NCBI RefSeq assembly: GCF_030718205.1
Contig: NZ_JAUZQF010000012.1
Span: 248,001 to 312,000 of the forward strand
Source: Nonomuraea turcica
GTDB taxonomy: Bacteria; Actinomycetota; Actinomycetes; Streptosporangiales; Streptosporangiaceae
Direction of reading: 5' to 3'
DNA length: 64,000 bases
Both the position numbers and the translations under genes were made by a program. Below are positions 45,766 through 54,835 of this stretch, piece after piece (positions within the stretch are counted from its first letter, which is position 1; each line of letters begins with the position of its first letter). A model generated the notes under the pieces. That model saw only the letters and a program-made list of their open reading frames with translations, did no database searches and was not told where the DNA came from.

Positions 45766-46692
45766 ATGCGTCTGGTCTTCGCGGGCACACCGGAGACGGC
45801 CCTGCCGTCGCTGCGCACCTTGATCGACTCGCCGCGGCATGAGGTGGTGGCCGTCGTCACCCGCCCCGACGCACAGTCAGGGCGGGGACGCAAGGTCCAC
45901 CCGTCGCCGGTGGCCGCGCTCGCCGAGGAGGCGGGCATCGAGGTGCTGCGCCCGCTGAAGGCCGGTGACCCGGACTTCCTCGACCGGCTGCGCGCGCTGG
46001 AGCCCGACTGCTGCCCGGTGGTGGCGTACGGGGCGCTGCTGCCGCAGTCCGCGCTCGACGTGCCCCGCCACGGGTGGATCAACCTGCACTTCTCGATCCT
46101 GCCCGCCTGGCGCGGCGCCGCGCCCGTCCAGCACGCGATCCTGCACGGTGACGCGATCACCGGCGCGACCACGTTCCAGATCGTCAAGGAGCTGGACGCC
46201 GGGCCCGTCTACGGTGTCGTCACCGAGGAGATCCGCACCACCGACACCAGCGGGACGCTGCTCGAGCGGCTGTCCGTCTCGGGGGCGGGGCTGCTCGCGG
46301 CCACCCTCGACGGCGTCGAGGACGGCGCCCTGGAGGCACGGCCGCAGCCGGCGGACGGTGTGACCATCGCTCCCAAGATCAACGTGGACGATGCCCGGGT
46401 GGACTGGGCCAAGCCCGCCATGCACGTGGACCGGCTGATCCGGGCCTGCGTGCCCAACCCCGGCGCGTGGAGCGAGTTCAGGGGCCATCGGATCAAGCTG
46501 GGCCCGGTCGTGCCGGTTTCCGGTGAGCGGCTGGCGCCCGGTGAGGTCGCCGTCACCAAGACGACCGTGCTGGTCGGGACCGCCACCGAAGCCGTGCGGC
46601 TGGGTGAGGTGCAGCCGCAGGGCAAGCGGCTGATGGAGGCCGTCGAGTGGGCTCGGGGAGTCCGCCCGGAGGGCAAAGAGACCTTTGAGTGA
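45766..46692 (+). CDS. fmt: Methionyl-tRNA formyltransferase
   Basis: Formylates initiator Met-tRNA with 10-formyl-THF. 308 residues: VFAGTPETALPSLR, VAYGALLPQSALDVP, NLHFSILPAWRGAAPVQHAI with the catalytic Asn-His-Asp set, and ITGATTFQIVKELDAGPVY. The C-terminal OB-like domain follows (INVDDARVDWAKPA). Its end overlaps rsmB by 4 nt (GTGA). Confidence 0.96.
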   Translation: MRLVFAGTPETALPSLRTLIDSPRHEVVAVVTRPDAQSGRGRKVHPSPVAALAEEAGIEVLRPLKAGDPDFLDRLRALEPDCCPVVAYGALLPQSALDVPRHGWINLHFSILPAWRGAAPVQHAILHGDAITGATTFQIVKELDAGPVYGVVTEEIRTTDTSGTLLERLSVSGAGLLAATLDGVEDGALEARPQPADGVTIAPKINVDDARVDWAKPAMHVDRLIRACVPNPGAWSEFRGHRIKLGPVVPVSGERLAPGEVAVTKTTVLVGTATEAVRLGEVQPQGKRLMEAVEWARGVRPEGKETFE

Positions 46693-48209
46693 CCCGATCG
46701 GGGAAGTCTGACGGTATGAGGACCAGAGGCGCGGGCGGCAGTGCGGGCAGGGATGCGGCCGGCGGCCGAGGCGCGGGCGGCGGTGCGGGCCGGGATGCGG
46801 GCGGCGGTGCGGGCCGAGGCGCGGGCGGTGGCGGAGGACGTTCGCGTGGGCCGAGCAGGCCGCCGCGCGACCCCGCCCGCAACGCCGCCTTCGACGTTGT
46901 GCGCGCCGTCGACGAACGCGACGCCTACGCCAACCTGCTGCTCCCTCGCCTCCTGCGCGACCGCGGCATCACGGGCCGTGACGCCGCGCTGGCCACCGAG
47001 CTCGCCTACGGGACGCTGCGCGGCCTCGGCACCTACGACGCGATCATCGAGCTGTGCAGCGACCGCACGCCCGACCCCGATGTACGCGACGCCCTGCGGC
47101 TCGGCGCACACCAGCTTCTGCGCATGCGCGTGCCACCGCACGCGGCCGTCGGCACCACCGTCGACCTCGTGCGCCTGCGCGTCGGCCCCGGCGCGGCCAA
47201 GTTCGCCAACGCCGTCCTGCGCAAGATCGCGTCCAGGGCGCTCGAGGACTGGCTGCCCATCGTCGCGCCGGACCCGGCCGACGACCCCGTCGGCCACCTC
47301 GCCGTCTCCTACGGCCATCCACGGTGGATCGTCACGGCCTTCCGCGACGCGCTCGGCGGGGACGGCGAGCTGGCCGACCTGCTCGACGCCGACAACGCCC
47401 GGCCGCTGGTGACGCTGGTCGCACGTCCCGGGCGCAGCTCGGTCAAGGAGCTCCAGGACGCGGGCGCCACCCCGGGGCGCTACTCCCCCTACGCCGCCTA
47501 CCTGCCCGAAGGCGATCCCGGGCGGATCGAGGCCGTGGCCGGGACGCGTGCCGCCGTGCAGGACGAGGCCAGCCAGCTGGTGGCGCTCGCCCTGACCCGG
47601 GTGCAGGTCGAGCGCGAGGGCGAGGAGCTGTGGCTCGACATGTGCGCCGGGCCCGGCGGCAAGGCAGGCCTGCTCGACGCCATCGCCACCCACGGCGATC
47701 CCTCCGGGTTCCAGGGCGGTGCCCGGCTGCTGGCCGCCGACGTGCAATACCACCGGGCCCGGCTGGTCTGGCAGACCACTCGGCACGCGTCGGTGGTGAC
47801 GGCGGACGGGATGGAGCCCGCGTGGCGGCCGGGGGTGTTCGACCGAGTCATGCTCGACGCGCCGTGCACCGGGCTGGGAGCGCTGCGGCGGCGGCCCGAG
47901 GCGCGGTGGCGGCGCGACCCGTCCGGCATCGCCGAGCTCGGCAGGCTGCAGCGGCGGCTGCTCGGCGCGGCGCTGGACGCGGCACGCCCCGGTGGGGTCG
48001 TGGCGTACGTCACCTGCTCGCCGCACCTGGCCGAGACCCGGGTCGTGGTGGGGGACGTGATCGGGCGCAGGGACGACGTCGAGCAGCTCGACGCCCGGGA
48101 CTACCTGCCTGAGGTGGACGGACTGGGAGACGGCCCGCACGCCCAGTTCTGGCCGCACCGGCACGGCACCGACGCCATGTTCCTGGCCATGCTCCGCAAA
48201 CGGACCTGA
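46689..48209 (+). CDS. rsmB: 16S rRNA m5C967 methyltransferase RsmB with Gly-rich N-terminus
   Basis: 506 residues. After about 50 residues rich in Gly/Ala/Arg, a NusB-like RNA-binding domain (AAFDVVRAVDERDAYANLLL, AYGTLRGLGTYDAI, GAHQLLRMRVP) leads into the SAM-dependent methyltransferase (LWLDMCAGPGGKAGLL, FDRVMLDAPCTGLGALRRRPE, VTCSPHLAETR) with both catalytic cysteines, in DAPC and TCSP. GTG 46689 overlaps fmt; ATG 46716 is an alternative start. The N-terminal tail is encoded by short repeats (46735-46850). Confidence 0.94.
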   Translation: MTRSGKSDGMRTRGAGGSAGRDAAGGRGAGGGAGRDAGGGAGRGAGGGGGRSRGPSRPPRDPARNAAFDVVRAVDERDAYANLLLPRLLRDRGITGRDAALATELAYGTLRGLGTYDAIIELCSDRTPDPDVRDALRLGAHQLLRMRVPPHAAVGTTVDLVRLRVGPGAAKFANAVLRKIASRALEDWLPIVAPDPADDPVGHLAVSYGHPRWIVTAFRDALGGDGELADLLDADNARPLVTLVARPGRSSVKELQDAGATPGRYSPYAAYLPEGDPGRIEAVAGTRAAVQDEASQLVALALTRVQVEREGEELWLDMCAGPGGKAGLLDAIATHGDPSGFQGGARLLAADVQYHRARLVWQTTRHASVVTADGMEPAWRPGVFDRVMLDAPCTGLGALRRRPEARWRRDPSGIAELGRLQRRLLGAALDAARPGGVVAYVTCSPHLAETRVVVGDVIGRRDDVEQLDARDYLPEVDGLGDGPHAQFWPHRHGTDAMFLAMLRKRT

Positions 48210-48276
48210 CGACCGACGGGACGCGGCAGCCGGTTGATGTGCCGTTCCCCTGGGCAGATGTGGTCGGATCGATGCC

Positions 48277-49254
48277 GTGGACTTCCTGGACGACCTTCAT
48301 CGAGCGGAGCTGGGGCCGATCATCTGGCTCCAGCAGTGGCCGGACTGGGCGCGGCCGGTGCTGGAACTGGTGTCCGTGTTCGGCACGGACACGTTCTTCC
48401 TGCTGTGCCTGCCCGTTCTCTACTGGTGCGTCGATCCCAAGCTGGCGCTGCGGCTCGCCCTCACGGTCATGGTCTCCGCGGCGGCCAACGCGATCGCCAA
48501 GCTGGCCCTCCACCAGCCCCGGCCGTACTGGATCGACGGCCGGGTGCGCCCGCTCTCCCTCGAAGGAGCCTTCGGGCTGCCGTCGGGACACGCCCAGAAC
48601 GGCACCGCCGGCCTCGGCCGGCTGGCCGTGACCGCGGCAAGGCCGTGGGCGTGGTGGACGGCGGGTGGGCTCACGGGGCTGGTCTGCCTGAGCCGCGTCT
48701 ACCTGGGCGTGCACTTCATCTCGGATGTGGTGACCGGGGTGCTGCTCGGCGCGGCCGTGCTGCTGCTCGTGCTGAAGCTGGAACGCCCGCTGACGGCGTG
48801 GTGGCGCGGGCTGGAGCTCTGGGCGCAGGTGGCGGCCTCAGCCGTGCTCTCCGGGGCGCTGATCGGCGCCGCCGCGCTGGCCAACGCCCCGTACGCAGGC
48901 TGGTCCCTGCCTGCGGCCTGGAGCGCTGCGGGCCAGATCGCGCCCGAGAGCCCGACCACGATCGTCACCATGGCGGGCGTGCTGTTCGGCACGCTGGCCG
49001 GGGCGTCGATCATGCACAGGATGGGCTGGTTCGACGCAGGCGGGCCGTTCGGCCTGCGCGCCGCCCGCTGGCTGCTCGGCACGGCCGTGGCCGTGCTCAT
49101 CTGGTACGTCCAGAGCCGGCTGCTGCCCCAGAGCGGCGTGGTGACGTACGCCGGATACGCGGTGCTGGGGCTCTGGGTGCAGCTGGGGGCGCCGCTGGTG
49201 TTCATCAGGCTCGGGCTGATGTCCCGGGCGAGACAGGCGCAGGCCGTTCACTAG
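48277..49254 (+). CDS. PAP2-family membrane phosphatase
   Basis: 325 residues with about seven to eight membrane helices. The three PAP2 phosphatase signatures are present: KLALHQPRP, PSGHAQN and SRVYLGVHFISDV, giving the catalytic His pair and Arg. It should hydrolyse a lipid or polyprenyl diphosphate at the membrane, possibly undecaprenyl diphosphate recycling. A C-terminal extension of four helices exceeds the minimal PAP2 domain. GTG 48277 is the first start in frame near the conserved block. Confidence 0.9.
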   Translation: MDFLDDLHRAELGPIIWLQQWPDWARPVLELVSVFGTDTFFLLCLPVLYWCVDPKLALRLALTVMVSAAANAIAKLALHQPRPYWIDGRVRPLSLEGAFGLPSGHAQNGTAGLGRLAVTAARPWAWWTAGGLTGLVCLSRVYLGVHFISDVVTGVLLGAAVLLLVLKLERPLTAWWRGLELWAQVAASAVLSGALIGAAALANAPYAGWSLPAAWSAAGQIAPESPTTIVTMAGVLFGTLAGASIMHRMGWFDAGGPFGLRAARWLLGTAVAVLIWYVQSRLLPQSGVVTYAGYAVLGLWVQLGAPLVFIRLGLMSRARQAQAVH

Positions 49255-49267
49255 ACTGAGGCAAATC

Positions 49268-49930
49268 ATGGCCGTACAGATCTCGCCCAGCATCCTCGCC
49301 GCCGACTTCGCCCGGCTCGCCGACGAGGCCGCCGCCGTGCCCAACGCCGACTGGCTGCACGTCGACGTCATGGACTACCACTTCGTGCCCAACCTCACCC
49401 TCGGGCTGCCCGTGGTCGAGGCGCTGCGCAAGGCGACCGCGACGCCCCTCGACTGCCACCTCATGATCGCTGATCCCGACCGCTGGGCGCCGCAATACGC
49501 GGAGGCCGGGGCGGGCAGCGTGACCATCCACGCGGAGGCGGCCAGGGCCCCGATCCGCACGCTGCGCGAGATCCGCTCCCTCGGCGCGCGGGCCGGGCTC
49601 GCGCTCAACCCGGCCACCGCCGTCGAGCCCTACGAGGATCTGTTCGGCGAGATCGACATGCTGCTGCTGATGACCGTCGAGCCCGGGTTCGGCGGGCAGA
49701 AGTTCCTCGACGTGGTGCTGCCGAAGATCCGCCGCGCGCGGACGCTCGTCCAACGACACGGCGGCGCCATCTGGCTGCAGGTCGACGGGGGAGTGGACGC
49801 CGAGACCATCGGGCGGTGCGCCGAGGCGGGCGCCGACGTGTTCGTGGCGGGCAGCGCCGTCTACGGCGCATCCGACCCGGTGGCCGCCATCGACGCGCTG
49901 CGTGCCGCCGCCACCCGCGCCATGGAGTGA
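49268..49930 (+). CDS. rpe: Ribulose-phosphate 3-epimerase
   Basis: Interconverts ribulose 5-phosphate and xylulose 5-phosphate. 220-residue TIM barrel: ISPSILAADFARLADE, LHVDVMDYHFVPNLTLG (metal and catalytic Asp), DCHLMIADPDRW, MTVEPGFGGQKF and LQVDGGVDAETIGRCAEAGADVFVAGSA. TAGACT ends 10 nt upstream of ATG 49268 with GAGG between, so the leader is very short. It lies just before the riboflavin region, which uses ribulose 5-phosphate. Confidence 0.96.
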   Translation: MAVQISPSILAADFARLADEAAAVPNADWLHVDVMDYHFVPNLTLGLPVVEALRKATATPLDCHLMIADPDRWAPQYAEAGAGSVTIHAEAARAPIRTLREIRSLGARAGLALNPATAVEPYEDLFGEIDMLLLMTVEPGFGGQKFLDVVLPKIRRARTLVQRHGGAIWLQVDGGVDAETIGRCAEAGADVFVAGSAVYGASDPVAAIDALRAAATRAME

Positions 49931-49945
49931 AAACGTAGTAGTTCG

Positions 49946-49973
49946 TTAACATCATCCCCGAACTGGGTAACTA
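49946..49973 (+). promoter_or_regulatory. Promoter of the MpaB-like gene
   Basis: TTAACA (49946-49951), a 16-nt spacer and TAACTA (49968-49973), 7 nt before ATG 49981; likely leaderless. Confidence 0.55.
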
Positions 49974-49980
49974 TCCACTT

Positions 49981-50790
49981 ATGGGCGACCATGGGATCTT
50001 CGGCCCTGGTTCGGTGACGTGGCGGGTGATGGGGGAGCCGATCCTCCTGGTGGGCGGCATCCGGGCTCTGCTCATGCAGGGGCTCCATCCGCGGGCGATG
50101 CGCGGAGTGCTGCAGAACTCCGCGCTCATGGATCCGAACGAGGCGTGGTCGCGCTTCGTGCGCACCACCGAGTTCGTCCGCGTCCGCACGTACGGGACCC
50201 GCGCCGAGGTCGAAAAGGCCGGCCGCCGGGTTCGCAAGATCCACGCCAGGCTGACCGCCTACGATCCGGACACCGGCACCACGTTCCGCCTGGACGAGCC
50301 GGAGGCGCTGCGCTGGGTGCACGTCGGCGAGGTCGACTCCTACCTGTCCGTCGCCCGCCGAGCGGGCGTGCGGCTGACGGACGACGAGGCGGACGCCTTC
50401 GTCCACGAGTGGCGGCGGGCCGCCGAGGTCGTCGGGCTGGACGGCGCGGACGTGCCCGGCTCGGTGGCCGAGCTGCACGACTACATCGCCGCCGCGCGTC
50501 CCGGGCTGCGTTTCGTACCCGAGGCCGCCCATCCGCTGCGCCTGTCGCTCAACGCGCCGCTCCCGCGCCTGCTGCTGCCGCTCAAGCCCGCCGTGCCCGC
50601 GCTGATGATCCTCGCCTTCGCCACGCTGCCGCGCTGGGCGAGGAGACTGTACGGGCTGCCCGCCACGCCCGTCGGCGACCTGTGGGCGACCGCGACGCTG
50701 CGTACCCTGCACACCGGGCTCGGACTGGTCCCCGCCCAGGTCCGCTACTCACCGGCGGCCCGCCGCGCGCACCGGCTGACGGCGGCCTGA
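49981..50790 (+). CDS. MpaB-family (DUF2236) oxygenase-like protein
   Basis: 269 residues. GPGSVTWRVMGEPILLVGG and GGIRALLMQGLHPRAMRGVLQ at the N-terminus, RTTEFVRVRTYGTRAEVE and IHARLTAYDPDTG, then a middle LRWVHVGEVDSYL and a hydrophobic C-terminal half with arginine-rich turns are typical of the DUF2236/latex-clearing protein-like family, whose characterised members are heme b oxygenases. The substrate is unknown. Histidines in GLHPR and WVHV could be heme ligands. It stands alone between rpe and the riboflavin operon, with its own promoter. Confidence 0.88.
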   Translation: MGDHGIFGPGSVTWRVMGEPILLVGGIRALLMQGLHPRAMRGVLQNSALMDPNEAWSRFVRTTEFVRVRTYGTRAEVEKAGRRVRKIHARLTAYDPDTGTTFRLDEPEALRWVHVGEVDSYLSVARRAGVRLTDDEADAFVHEWRRAAEVVGLDGADVPGSVAELHDYIAAARPGLRFVPEAAHPLRLSLNAPLPRLLLPLKPAVPALMILAFATLPRWARRLYGLPATPVGDLWATATLRTLHTGLGLVPAQVRYSPAARRAHRLTAA

Positions 50791-50868
50791 AGCGGACGCT
50801 TGGTTAAAACGGTGGGGGTGGTCGCGTCCGTTGTTTCGGGCATGGCACACTGATAGCGGAAGAAAGCT

Positions 50869-50997
50869 AGCGTGCTCCGGGGTCGGTGAAACTCCGAACC
50901 GGCGGTGATAGTCCGCGACCCGGCCGATGCCATCGGCCGGTTGACCCGGTGAAATTCCGGGACCGACGGTTAAAGTCCGGATGGGAGGTAGCGCGCG
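50869..50997 (+). promoter_or_regulatory. FMN riboswitch (RFN element) of the riboflavin operon
   Basis: The conserved RFN blocks appear in order: CTCCGGGGTCGGTGAAACTC, GAACCGGCGGTGATAGTCCG, a variable arm with GGCCGATG/CATCGGCC, ACCCGGTGAAATTCCGGGAC, and CGACGGTTAAAGTCCGGATG with GGGAGGTAG. A TTGTTT (50831) and TAGCGG (50854) pair 17 nt apart may be its promoter. FMN binding should shut off ribD-ribE-ribM-ribBA-ribH. Confidence 0.97.
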
Positions 50998-51002
50998 AGG
51001 TG

Positions 51003-51048
51003 TCCGGCATACCTGCCGGATGCCTTCTGTGGTGCATCTGTGCACCAC
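51003..51048 (+). terminator. Two hairpins after the FMN aptamer (expression platform)
   Basis: TCCGGCA/TGCCGGA (51003-51009, 51014-51020) and GTGGTGCA/TGCACCAC (51029-51036, 51041-51048) are perfect stems with 4-nt loops between aptamer and ribD. They are the likely FMN-dependent terminator or alternative structures. Confidence 0.6.
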
Positions 51049-51103
51049 TCGAGTCCCCCGGGGCCCGCCGTGGCTTGGAGCTACTGGCGAGTAGGAGACC
51101 CGG

Positions 51104-52369
51104 GTGGAGATACCCGAGCAGGACGCCGCGCACATGGCGCGCGCCGTCGCGCTGGCCGGGCACGGACACGGCACCACCAGCCCCAACCCCGTCGTGGGCT
51201 GCGTCGTGGTGGACGCCGGCGGCGCGGTGGCCGGCGAGGGGTTCCACGTGTACGCCGGCGGGCCGCACGCCGAGGTCGTGGCGCTGGCGCAGGCGGGAGA
51301 GCGGGCTAAAGGCGGCACCGCGTACGTGACGCTCGAGCCCTGCGACCACACCGGCCGGACGGGTCCGTGCAGTCGCGCGCTGCTCGACGCGGGGATCGCG
51401 CGGGTGGTGGTCGCGGTCGCCGACCCCAGTCCGAAGGCGGCGGGCGGCGCCGCGCGGCTGCGGGCCGGCGGGGTCGCCGTGACGATGGGTGTTCTGGAGG
51501 GCGCGGCCGAGCGGGTCAACGAGGAGTGGCTCACCTACGCGCGGCTCGGGCGCTCTCACGTGACCTGGAAGTTCGCCGCCACCCTCGACGGCAGGTCGGC
51601 CGCCGAGGACGGGACCAGCCAGTGGATCACCTCACCGGAGGCGCGGGCCGACGTGCACCGGTGGCGGTCGGCCGCGGACGCGATCGTGGCGGGCATCGGC
51701 ACGGTCCTGTCCGACGACCCCCGCCTCACCGCCCGCCCCGCCGCCGACCCCCGTCTCGCCGCGAACGCCGGCTCCGCTCTGAACGCCGGCTCCGCTCTGA
51801 ACGCCGGCGGTGCGGCGAGTCCGAACGCCGGCCGTGCGGCCGGTGCCGGCTCCGGCTTGGACGTCGGCTCTGGCGCACATGCCGATTCCTGGGATGGCGC
51901 GCATGCCGGCGATGGAGCGGGTGTCCGGGCTCCGCTGCGGGTCGTCGTCGACACCGAGGGCAGGACGCCGCCGGACGCCAAGGTCCTCGACGACGCGGCG
52001 CCGACGCTGATCGCGGTCGCCGACGACATCACGACCGATCTCAAAGCCGGCCTCTTGCGCCTGCCCCGTCACGGCGACGGCCTGGACCTGCAGGCTCTCC
52101 TCCGTGAGCTGGCCGCGCGCGAGGTCGTCAGCGTGTTTCTGGAAGGTGGGCCGACGCTCGCCGGAGCGTTCCTGCGGCAGGGCCTGGCCGACCGCGTGGT
52201 CGCCTACCTCGCGCCCGCGTTGCTCGGCTCCGGGCGGGCCGCGCTCGGCGCGGCCGGGGTGGGGACGATCGGCCACATGCACCGCCTGACATTTGACGAA
52301 ATTTCCCCCATTGGACCGGATGTACGGCTAATCGCCCGGCCCATCGCACAACCATGCAGGGAGCAGTGA
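51104..52369 (+). CDS. ribD: Bifunctional riboflavin deaminase/reductase RibD with insertion
   Basis: 421 residues. N-terminal deaminase: TSPNPVVGCVVVD, zinc site HAE in GGPHAEVVAL and EPCDHTGRTGPCS. C-terminal reductase: TWKFAATLDGRSAAEDGTSQWI, AIVAGIGTVLSDDPRLTAR and VVSVFLEGGPTLAGAFL. Right after DDPRLTAR an approximately 55-residue Ala/Gly/Asn-rich stretch (DNA 51750-51930, with repeats of CTGAACGCCGGC) interrupts the reductase domain before LRVVVDTEGRTPPDA. GTG 51104 follows TAGGAG. Confidence 0.95.
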   Translation: MEIPEQDAAHMARAVALAGHGHGTTSPNPVVGCVVVDAGGAVAGEGFHVYAGGPHAEVVALAQAGERAKGGTAYVTLEPCDHTGRTGPCSRALLDAGIARVVVAVADPSPKAAGGAARLRAGGVAVTMGVLEGAAERVNEEWLTYARLGRSHVTWKFAATLDGRSAAEDGTSQWITSPEARADVHRWRSAADAIVAGIGTVLSDDPRLTARPAADPRLAANAGSALNAGSALNAGGAASPNAGRAAGAGSGLDVGSGAHADSWDGAHAGDGAGVRAPLRVVVDTEGRTPPDAKVLDDAAPTLIAVADDITTDLKAGLLRLPRHGDGLDLQALLRELAAREVVSVFLEGGPTLAGAFLRQGLADRVVAYLAPALLGSGRAALGAAGVGTIGHMHRLTFDEISPIGPDVRLIARPIAQPCREQ

Positions 52370-52959
52370 TGTTCACCGGAATCATCGAGGAAAAAGGCGA
52401 GGTCGTCGCCATCGACCGGGCCGGCGGCGGCGCCCTGCTGGCGGTGCGCGGCCCGATCGTCACCTCCGACGCGCGGCACGGCGACTCGATCGCGGTCAAC
52501 GGCGTGTGCCTCACCGTCGTGAAGACCGAGGGCGACGTCTTCACGGTCGACGTGATCAAGGAGTCGCTGGACCGCAGCTCCCTGGGCGGCCTCACCGAGG
52601 GTTCGCCGGTGAACCTGGAGCGGGCCGTACGCGCCGACCAGCGCCTCGGCGGCCACATCGTGCAGGGCCATGTGGACGGCACCGCCGTGCTGCTGTCCCG
52701 CGAGCCCGGCGACAGCTGGGACGACCTGCGTTTCTCCCTGCCGGAGCCGCTGAGCCGCTACGTCGCGGAGAAGGGCTCGATCGCGATCGACGGAATCAGC
52801 CTGACGGTCACGACGGTTGACGACGACAGCTTCGGCGTGAGCCTCATCCCGACCACGCTGAAGCTCACCACCATGGGCGAACGCCAGGTGGGCGACATGG
52901 TGAACATCGAGGTCGACGTGATCGCGAAGTATGTGGAAAGGCTGGTGGCCAGACAGTGA
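52369..52959 (+). CDS. ribE: Riboflavin synthase (alpha subunit)
   Basis: Dismutates two lumazines to riboflavin. 196 residues of tandem beta-barrels: MFTGIIEEKGEV, DSIAVNGVCLTVV and NLERAVRADQRLGGHIVQGHVDG in the first, IAIDGISLTVTTV in the second. ATG 52369 shares its A with the ribD stop (TGATG); an upstream GTG/ATG at 52354 would add five unlike residues. Its stop overlaps ribM by 4 nt. Confidence 0.96.
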   Translation: MFTGIIEEKGEVVAIDRAGGGALLAVRGPIVTSDARHGDSIAVNGVCLTVVKTEGDVFTVDVIKESLDRSSLGGLTEGSPVNLERAVRADQRLGGHIVQGHVDGTAVLLSREPGDSWDDLRFSLPEPLSRYVAEKGSIAIDGISLTVTTVDDDSFGVSLIPTTLKLTTMGERQVGDMVNIEVDVIAKYVERLVARQ

Positions 52960-53621
52960 ACTGGGCGAACGCCGGATTCACCGTATTCGGCACACACGTG
53001 CTCTGGACGGACCTGATCGGCAACATCGCCGCGCTGTCCACGGTCCTGCTCGCCATGCGGAAATCGATATGGACGTGGCCGGTGCAGTTCACCGGCTCGG
53101 TGCTGCTGTTCATCGCCTCGATCAACGCGCAGATCACCGGGAACGCGCTCAAGCAAGCCATGTTCGCGGGCCTGGCGATCTACGGCTGGTGGGCGTGGCG
53201 GCGCGGCACGCAGAACGGCAGGCAACTGCGCATCAGGCCTGCCGAGCCGATGGAGCGGTTGCTGCTGATCGCCCTCATGCTGCTGGGCACGGCGGTGGTC
53301 GGGTTGCTGTTCTTCGCCACCGGCCTGTCGTGGGGCGCGCACGAGCCCCTGCCGAAGGGCGCCTTCCTGGTGGCCGCCGACGCCTACATCTTCGTCGGCA
53401 GCGCCGTGGCCACCTGGGCCCAGGGCCGCGCGCTGGTGGACTTCTGGATCGTGTGGGTGGCCGTTGACCTGGTCGGGGTGCCGCTGGCGTTCAGCTCGGG
53501 CCTGGTGGTCTCCGGATCCGTCTACGGCGTGTTCTTCGTCCTGGTCCTCATCGGTTTCGTGAAGTGGCTGCGCGAATACCGGTCCTCCCCGCTGGCCGTG
53601 GCGGAGGCGGTTGCGCCATGA
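52956..53621 (+). CDS. ribM: RibM/PnuX-type riboflavin transporter (PnuC family)
   Basis: 221 residues, about seven helices, PnuC-like (TDLIGNIAALSTVLLAMR, FTGSVLLFIASIN, YGWWAWRRG, DAYIFVGSAVATWA, DFWIVWVAVDLVGVPLAF). Members inside FMN-riboswitch operons of actinobacteria (RibM/PnuX) import riboflavin; ribE-ribM-ribBA-ribH order is that of Streptomyces davaonensis. GTG start overlaps ribE; ATGA overlap with ribBA. Confidence 0.92.
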   Translation: MNWANAGFTVFGTHVLWTDLIGNIAALSTVLLAMRKSIWTWPVQFTGSVLLFIASINAQITGNALKQAMFAGLAIYGWWAWRRGTQNGRQLRIRPAEPMERLLLIALMLLGTAVVGLLFFATGLSWGAHEPLPKGAFLVAADAYIFVGSAVATWAQGRALVDFWIVWVAVDLVGVPLAFSSGLVVSGSVYGVFFVLVLIGFVKWLREYRSSPLAVAEAVAP

Positions 53622-54835
53622 GCGAGATCAAGCTCGACCCGATCGAGCGGGCGATCGAGGACATCCGCAACGGCAAGCCCGTCGTGGTGGTCGACGACGA
53701 GAACAGGGAGAACGAGGGCGACCTCATCTTCGCCGCCGTCAAGGCCACTCCGGAGTTGTGCACGTTCACGATCAGGCACACCAGCGGGATGATCTGCGTG
53801 GCCATGGAGGGCAAGGAGCTGGACCGGCTCGGGCTGCCGCTCATGGTGTTCCAGAACAAGGAGCGCATGCGCACGGCGTACACGATCACCGTGGACGCCA
53901 GGGACGGCGTCACCACCGGCATCTCCGCCGCCGACCGGGCCAAGACCATCCGCACGCTCGCCGACTCCGCCACCGAGCCCAACGAGCTCGTCCGCCCCGG
54001 GCACATCTTCCCGCTGCGCTACCAAGAGGGCGGGGTGCTGGCCAGGCGCGGGCACACCGAGGCGGCCGTGGACCTGGCCAGGCTGGCGGGGCTGTCGGGG
54101 GCGGGCGCGCTGGCCGAGATCGTCAACGACGACGGCACCATGGCCAGGCTGCCCCAGCTGCGCCGCTTCGCCGACGAGCATGGTCTCGCCCTGGTCTCCA
54201 TCGAGCAGCTCGTCGACCACCGGCGGCGGGCCGAGAGCATGGTCAGCAGGGTCGCCGAGACGCGGCTGCCGAACGTGTACGGAATGTGGCGGGCCTACGG
54301 CTACTCCAGCGCACTGGACGGCGGCGAACATGTCGCGCTCGTCTACGGCGACCTGAGCGACGGCGAGAACGTCCTGGTCCGGGCCCACTCCGAGTGCCTG
54401 ACCGGCGACGTGTTCGGCTCGCTGCGCTGCGACTGCGGCGTGCAGCTTGACAACGCCATGTCGGCCATCGCGCAGGAGGGCCGCGGCGTGATCGTCTACC
54501 TGCGCGGCCACGAAGGCCGGGGGATCGGGCTGCTGGCCAAGCTCAGGGCGTACAGCCTGCAGGACAACGGCAGCGACACCGTGGACGCGAACGTGGAGCT
54601 GGGGCTGCCGGTGGACGCGCGGGAGTTCTCCAACGCCGGGCAGATCCTCGCCGACCTCGGGGTGAAGTCGGTGCGGCTGCTCACCAACAACCCGGCCAAG
54701 CTCAAGGGCATGGACGGCTACGGCATCAAGGTCCTCGGCCGCGAGCCCATGCCCGTGGCCATGAACCCTTACAACGAGCGTTACCTGATGGCCAAGCGCG
54801 ACCGCCTCGGCCACGACATCTCGGAGGCGTCATGA
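53618..54835 (+). CDS. ribBA: Bifunctional RibB (DHBP synthase)/RibA (GTP cyclohydrolase II)
   Basis: 405 residues. RibB half: VVVVDDENRENEGDLIFAA, IRHTSGMICVAMEG and RPGHIFPLRYQEGGVLAR. RibA half: VYGDLSDGENVLVRAHSECLT, VFGSLRCDCGVQL (zinc cysteines), YLRGHEGRGIGLLAKL and LLTNNPAKLKGMDGYGI. ATG 53618 in an ATGA overlap with ribM; the frame upstream is a read-through of ribM. Makes both riboflavin precursors. Confidence 0.96.
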   Translation: MSEIKLDPIERAIEDIRNGKPVVVVDDENRENEGDLIFAAVKATPELCTFTIRHTSGMICVAMEGKELDRLGLPLMVFQNKERMRTAYTITVDARDGVTTGISAADRAKTIRTLADSATEPNELVRPGHIFPLRYQEGGVLARRGHTEAAVDLARLAGLSGAGALAEIVNDDGTMARLPQLRRFADEHGLALVSIEQLVDHRRRAESMVSRVAETRLPNVYGMWRAYGYSSALDGGEHVALVYGDLSDGENVLVRAHSECLTGDVFGSLRCDCGVQLDNAMSAIAQEGRGVIVYLRGHEGRGIGLLAKLRAYSLQDNGSDTVDANVELGLPVDAREFSNAGQILADLGVKSVRLLTNNPAKLKGMDGYGIKVLGREPMPVAMNPYNERYLMAKRDRLGHDISEAS

